From Meghimatium bilineatum (lineage: Eukaryota; Mollusca; Gastropoda; Stylommatophora; Philomycidae), in contig CM067322.1 of assembly GCA_034231615.1 (NCBI GenBank), positions 100,897,587 through 100,961,586 of the forward strand: a DNA stretch of 64,000 nt, read 5' to 3'. How positions within the stretch are numbered: position 1 is the stretch's first letter; every line of letters begins with the position of its first letter. A program made the position numbers and the translations under genes. This document shows, piece after piece, positions 59,414 through 64,000 of this stretch. The notes below the pieces were generated by a model, which saw only the letters and a program-made list of their open reading frames with translations, made no database searches and was not told the origin of the DNA.

Positions 59414-59706
59414 TATAGGTTGAACTTGTAACCATGTATAAAAAGTGTTCAATGAACTTGTAACCATGTATAAAAAGTGTTCAATGAACTTGTAACCATG
59501 TATAAAAAGTATAAAATGAACTTGTAAACATGTATAAAAAGTGTTACATGAACTTGTAACCATGTATAAAAAGTGTTCAAAGAACTTGTAACCATGTATA
59601 AAAAGTGTTCAAAAAACTTGTAGCCATGTATAAAAAGTGTTACATGAACTTGTAACCATGTATAAAAAGTGTTCAAAGAACTTGTAACCATGTATAAAAA
59701 GTGTTA
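59414..59706. repeat. 30-bp minisatellite
   Basis: About 9 units of GAACTTGTAACCATGTATAA plus AAAGTGTTCA or AAAGTGTTACAT. Multiple-of-three period; the minus strand stays open. Confidence 0.95.
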
Positions 59707-59814
59707 CAGTATATCAAATGTTTCCTGAACTAACAACTTACATTTGACAGGGGGGCCGCAACGCTCACTATTGATTGTGTATTCTGGTGTCTCTCCTTTG
59801 TTATGGTAGATCTC

Positions 59815-60304
59815 GTATGAGCATAACAGTTGCTGCAAGTCAAAAGTACAGGATACTTCATTACACAAAAATAACAGTTGCTGCAAGTCAAAAGTACAGG
59901 ATACTTCATTACACAAAAATAACAGTTGCTGCAAGTCAAAAGTACAGGATACTTCATTACACAAAAATAACAGTTGCTGCAAGTCAAAAGTACAGGATAC
60001 TTCATTACACAAAAATAACAGTTGCTGCAAGTCAAAAGTACAGGATACTTCATTACACAAAAATAACAGTTGCTGCAAGTCAAAAGTACAGGATACTTCA
60101 TTACACAAAAATAACAGTTGCTGCAAGTCAAAAGTACAGGATACTTCATTACACAAAAATAACAGTTGCTGCAAGTCAAAAGTACAGGATACTTCATTAC
60201 ACAAAAATAACAGTTGCTGCAAGTCAAAAGTACAGGATACTTCATTACACAAAAATAACAGTTGCTGCAAGTCAAAAGTACAGGATACTTCATTACACAA
60301 AAAT
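59815..60304. repeat. 48-bp minisatellite, 10 identical units
   Basis: Unit starts ATAACAGTTGCTGCAAGTCA and ends TTCATTACACAAAA. Units appear identical throughout, unlike most arrays in the window. The 48-bp period opens frames of 185-198 codons on both strands, none of them a credible gene. Confidence 0.97.
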
Positions 60305-60389
60305 CATCCAGTTTTTATATATACTTTGTTAAAGAGAGACTGTCAATCAATCAAGCCCTTGGGCTTCCTATGGTTTTTACAAATACTCA

Positions 60390-60600
60390 CCTTGTACATG
60401 CCATGGACAAGGATTTTGTACACATCCTCTGGGTATATATGCCATGGACAAGGATTTTGTACACATCCTCTGGGTATATATGCCATGGACAAGGATTGTG
60501 TACACATCTTCTGGGTATATATGCCATGGACAAGGATTTTGTACACATCCTCTGGGTATATATGCCATGGACAAGGATTGTGTACAGAATCAGGCAAACA
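60390..60600. repeat. 41-bp minisatellite, 5 units
   Basis: Unit core GCCATGGACAAGGATTTTGT followed by ACACATCCTCTGGGTATATAT, with T/G alternating at one site. Confidence 0.95.
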
Positions 60601-60689
60601 TGTTAGTCCTGCATAATTGGAGAGCCCCCTTTGATGGCAAGGAATGCATAGCTCACTGCTCTATCCATACCAATGATATTAGTACCAGA

Positions 60690-61200
60690 CTATGAGGTCT
60701 TGGAAAAATCAACCTCAATAAGTATCTCCACGCACTACTTATGAAGGCACAAACGCTGGGCAGGTCATCTTGTGCGTATGGAGGACTCACGTTTGCCAAA
60801 ACAAATATATTATAGAGCACTCAGGAATTTGAAAAGCTGGTGGACAGAAAAACCGCTTCAAAGACACGCTCAAGGCATCACTGAAACATCTTAACATTGA
60901 CATAGGCGCTTGGGAGAGCCTCGCTCAGGATAGAACAGCATGGCGTTACAGCATTAGAACGGGAGCACTAGTGGCAGAAGAGACCAGACAAGATACTGTA
61001 AGTCAGAAGCAGGCAGATAGAAAAGAAAAAACATCTTAACATCCCATAGAGTTGTCAATTCTGTAGAAGAATATTTTGTGCACACATTGGACTTGCTAGT
61101 CATTTAAAAACACACTATTAACTTTATTAATTTTTATGACATTGTTATTATTATTATGGTTGAGTTTTGGTCATTGTCGATTACGACGGACGGATATTAT
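60690..61200 (+). pseudogene. LINE family Z 3' fragment
   Basis: The plus strand reads KRWAGHLVRMEDSRLPKQIY near 60755 and, after several frame changes, the complete C2H2 tail CQFCRRIFCAHIGLASHLKT at 61054-61113 with a stop two codons later. An ATT-rich tail follows. Same family as 50299-52999 and 18880-19130. Confidence 0.85.
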
Positions 61201-61324
61201 GGTCCGGAGCTGAGTTGCTATGGGCCCATGACAGAAATGAATGCTGACAGAGCTGGAAGCCATGACTGCAACTCTGCATGTTGCGGAAAGGTAGAAAATA
61301 CAAGGCTGCTAGAAATTACCTTGA

Positions 61325-61397
61325 TTGAGAGAACATTATTGTACAAAAGTCAACTATAACAGTTGAGAGAACATTATTGTACAAAAGTCAACTATAA
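61325..61397. repeat. 38-bp tandem duplication
   Basis: Two units of TTGAGAGAACATTATTGTAC plus AAAAGTCAACTATAA, with no mismatch apart from the partial end. Confidence 0.9.
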
Positions 61398-61634
61398 GAC
61401 AAGCTTCACATTTATTGGCATTATACATTTGTTTAGTTAGTCGAAAGATCATCCACGCTGTATGTTGAATGGTCCATAAGTGCTCAGATCTTCTCAAGCT
61501 ATCCCTCAGCATGTAGCGACTGGTCATATCTATATTGTGCTTGTTTACCAGTATTCACTGGTTATCTGCATAATGCTCTTTGTTTAGCTACATCCCTCTT
61601 GATAATATATCACTGTCGTCTGCTCAATATTTCT

Positions 61635-61800
61635 CTAGTGTTTATTCTCAAACTCAAGCTGGATCTGTCTTGACAATGATCCGACGAGATTTTCAGCAGA
61701 ACATAATTCAGAGAATGTAGATATATTGTGTTGCTTTTTTATTTGCGGCAATGGCAAAACACATCCGACTTTGGTGGTGATGTCTAATATGTTCAGTGTT
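61635..61800 (-). repeat. SINE-like repeat S, copy 4
   Basis: Reverse complement of the S element, more diverged: GTGTTTATTCTCAAACTCAAG end, TTTTATTTGCGGCAATGGC block, and an ACATCCGACTTTGGTGGTGA end. Confidence 0.75.
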
Positions 61801-62039
61801 TTATCAATTATGCTAAACAATGGATGTCCACAGCAGCATCACTAGTAGGTCAGTGGCAACTGGCTTAATAGCATTGCTTGCACTGCACAATTGCCCCTTT
61901 CAACAATTTGAACACCAACTATGGTCAATGTTGCTTGACCTTCTGTTGCTGTCTATGTAAGTATCAACCTGACACAGATGGACAATGTTTCCTGTAATAA
62001 CAATTCAAACATAAAGAAAATAACTCCTTAAATAAGCTC

Positions 62040-62150
62040 CTTCTTCTTTCATTCTTAAACTCTTGCAGATTAACAGGATGTAGTCCAGAGAACATAATGA
62101 ATTGTGTCATGGTTTACAGCTTTGCTGTGATATCTGCATCTTTAACTCCA
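62040..62150 (-). repeat. SINE-like repeat S, copy 5 (partial)
   Basis: Contains CATTCTTAAACTCTTGCAGA and ACAGGATGTAGTCCAGAGAA, matching the half of the S element nearest the GAAGAAG end. The middle is shortened. Confidence 0.65.
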
Positions 62151-62269
62151 CCTCATAACCTCTCTAGTCACACTTTCGACATGAATGAATGGTAAACAGT
62201 GATGCTATTCTTTGCATCCCTTTCAGGTCTCTGCAACACACGGATGAAATAAGCAAAGAAAAGAAAGAA

Positions 62270-62645
62270 CAGTAGAACTCAAAACCAACAATTGGTAAAA
62301 CACTAGAACCCACAGCAATAATTGGTAGAAACACTAGAACCCACAGCCAACAATTGGTAGAAACAGTAGAACACACAACCAACAATTGGTAGAAACACTA
62401 GAACCCACAGCCAACAATTGGTAGAAACAGTAGAACACACAACCAACAATTGGTAGAAACACTAGAACCCACAGCCAACAATTGGTAGGAACAGTAGAAC
62501 ACACAACCAACAATTGGTAGAAACACTAGAACCCACAGCCAACAATTGGTAGAAACAGTAAAACACACAACCAAAAATTGGTAGAAACAGTAGAACACAC
62601 AGCCAACAATTGGTAGAAACACTAGAACACACAGCCAACAATTGA
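62270..62645. repeat. 32-bp minisatellite
   Basis: About 12 units of CCAACAATTGGTAGAAACA(C/G)T plus AGAAC(C/A)CACA(G/A). Two unit types alternate, which suggests a 64-bp higher-order unit. Confidence 0.95.
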
Positions 62646-62917
62646 CTGGGACACAGATTACATACTCTTAATTGGATGACAGAATGACAAGCAGAGCATG
62701 TATGAGAATTCCCTTATTGCAGTGAATTTTAGTTCCTAATCAAGAATCAAGCTAAAGAAATCAACCTACCACAGGGGAATCTGAGCTGACAGAACATACT
62801 TTGTTGGCATCCGACTTGACCTCAGCCTGAGTACAAGAACTCTGGGCGAAGGTCATAGCATAGAATCGGTAAATAACACCATTCACTATCTGTTAGAATA
62901 GAAGAAGCACAATTTAT

Positions 62918-63140
62918 CATTTGTGTAGAAACAGATGTTTAAATATGTGTAAAAACAGATGTTTACATTTGTATAGAAACAGATGTTTACATTTGTGTAA
63001 AAACAGATGTTTACATTTGTGTAGAAAAAGATGTTTACATTTGTGTAGAAAAAGATGTTTACATTTGTGTAAAAACAGATGTTTATATTTGTGTAGAAAC
63101 AGATGTTTACATTTGTGTAGAAACAGATGTATACATTTAT
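62918..63140. repeat. 24-bp minisatellite
   Basis: About 9 units of TGTGTAGAAACAGATGTTTA plus CATT. Multiple-of-three period explains the Cys/Asn/Arg-rich and Phe/Tyr/Thr-rich frames. Confidence 0.95.
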
Positions 63141-63192
63141 ACTAAAATAAATATTAATGTATTTATATATCAATGATAGGTGGCATGAATCT

Positions 63193-63316
63193 GATTGTAT
63201 GTGCTATGATGTCAGAGAACTGCGATGAGATTGTATGTGCTATGATGTCAGAGAACTGTGATGAGATTGTATGTGCTATGATGTCAGAGAACTGCGATGA
63301 GATTGTATGTGCTATA
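63193..63316. repeat. 36-bp tandem repeat, 3.5 units
   Basis: Units of GATTGTATGTGCTATGATGT plus CAGAGAACTGCGATGA, almost without differences. Confidence 0.95.
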
Positions 63317-63319
63317 ATA

Positions 63320-63780
63320 TAAATTACTTCTTATCTATTTAGTGAAGTTTTCTCACTTGTGGAAGTCATACATTACTTCACCTTATACAATTACATTTTT
63401 ACCTCCTGGGAAATAGGAGACATCTTTTCACAGCATAGCACATTGTTGAATGTTGGAGTTTTTTTGGTATGAAAGAAATCTGTCATGGCTTCCATACTTT
63501 ATTGTCTCGTGTGTACAGCTACTTGCACTAAACACTGCATTCTAATCTGTGCTGTCTTCACCGTAGACATAGTACTCAATTAGCAAGTACAATAATTAAT
63601 ACTCTATACAAGCAATCAAATTATAATTTTCAGGGTTATTTTAGTTTGATCTATAGATTGGCCCTGCAGTAAGCTGACATATATGCGAACTTGTGCATCA
63701 ATAGTTTATGGTATCCACTGCGAGTTCTAGAACAAATCCTCTAAACATAGAGAAGTTCCATCTGTAAACCACCTATTGCA
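63320..63780. other. No gene recognised
   Basis: Unique AT-rich sequence. Nothing recognised. Confidence 0.5.
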
Positions 63781-63783
63781 TTT

Positions 63784-63888
63784 CATAAACCGTCTGACAA
63801 TGTGTGGGAATGGAAAATCATAAACCGTCTGACAATGTGTGGGAATGGAAGATCATAAACCGTCTGACAATGTGTGGGAATGGAAGAT
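63784..63888. repeat. 35-bp tandem repeat, 3 units
   Basis: CATAAACCGTCTGACAATGT plus GTGGGAATGGAA(A/G)AT, three times, ending where the next LINE fragment begins. Confidence 0.93.
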
Positions 63889-64000
63889 CATTAGCTTCGC
63901 CACAAAATTAAAATTCTATCAGGCCATTGTGCTCACTACTTTGCTATATGCTTGTGAGACATAGACAATGAACAGCAGACACACCAGAGTGTTAAATCAC
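63885..64000 (+). pseudogene. LINE family Z fragment, runs off the window
   Basis: The plus strand reads SFATKLKFYQAIVLTTLLYA then CET, a stop, and TMNSRHTRVLNH. This matches the KLKVYRAxxLxxLLYxxET and RRHxxxLNHFH blocks of family Z (52306-52400). The element continues beyond 64000. Confidence 0.75.

Noticed and set aside
59704-60332. Overlapping 185-198 codon frames on both strands
   Set aside because: They come from a perfect 48-bp array; a real gene would not be open in several frames on both strands.

Overview
This window looks like nuclear DNA from an invertebrate metazoan, AT-rich and almost entirely repetitive. A marine lophotrochozoan such as a mollusc is my guess, but the sequence does not prove it. 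The evidence for an animal genome is a dense mix of APE-type LINEs from several families, Penelope-like elements with a GIY-YIG domain, hAT DNA transposons, a tRNA-derived SINE, long TA microsatellites, spliced-gene signals and no bacterial gene organisation. Most long open frames here are by-products of minisatellites whose unit length is a multiple of three. I found no intact conserved host gene. The best non-transposon candidates are a spliced C2H2 zinc-finger gene carried in a large palindrome and a repeat-bearing last-exon candidate at 42.9-43.4 kb.

Layout. 0-5.4 kb: minisatellites (27, 11, 42 and 36 bp units) and a LINE 3' remnant. 5.76-18.19 kb: a giant inverted repeat with arms of about 5.5 kb around a 54-bp spacer. 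Each arm carries the same two-exon zinc-finger gene, pointing outward from the centre. The right arm holds a 100-N assembly gap flanked by a 1.19-kb direct duplication that looks like an assembly artefact. 18.3-24.9 kb: an hAT MITE with perfect 8-bp target duplication, LINE fragments of at least three families, and a 20-bp minisatellite that seems to have grown out of LINE coding sequence. 24.9-34.6 kb: two 36-39 bp minisatellites. The second is split by a nearly full-length but broken RTE/RTEX-like LINE with a second LINE fragment at its 5' side. TIR elements and a second LINE-derived minisatellite follow.

34.6-41.8 kb: a diverged relative of the palindrome's outer arm, then three Penelope-like copies, two of them in inverted orientation. 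42-47.4 kb: a SINE, the repeat-bearing exon candidate, and LINE copies including one with a 12-bp target duplication. 47.69-53.12 kb: a complete-ended hAT element (17-bp imperfect TIRs, exact 8-bp target duplication) with a decayed BED-finger transposase and a LINE nested inside, itself flanked by an 11-bp target duplication. 53.4-57.2 kb: an I/Jockey-like LINE whose 5' and 3' parts lie in opposite orientation and meet at the same codon, the signature of twin priming. 57.4-64 kb: more LINE remnants and seven short minisatellites.

The elements do not form a pathway. The value of the window is its readable insertion chronology (hAT, then LINE inside it; minisatellite, then LINE inside it), the palindrome with its divergent gene pair, and two cases where a minisatellite arose from a LINE reading frame.
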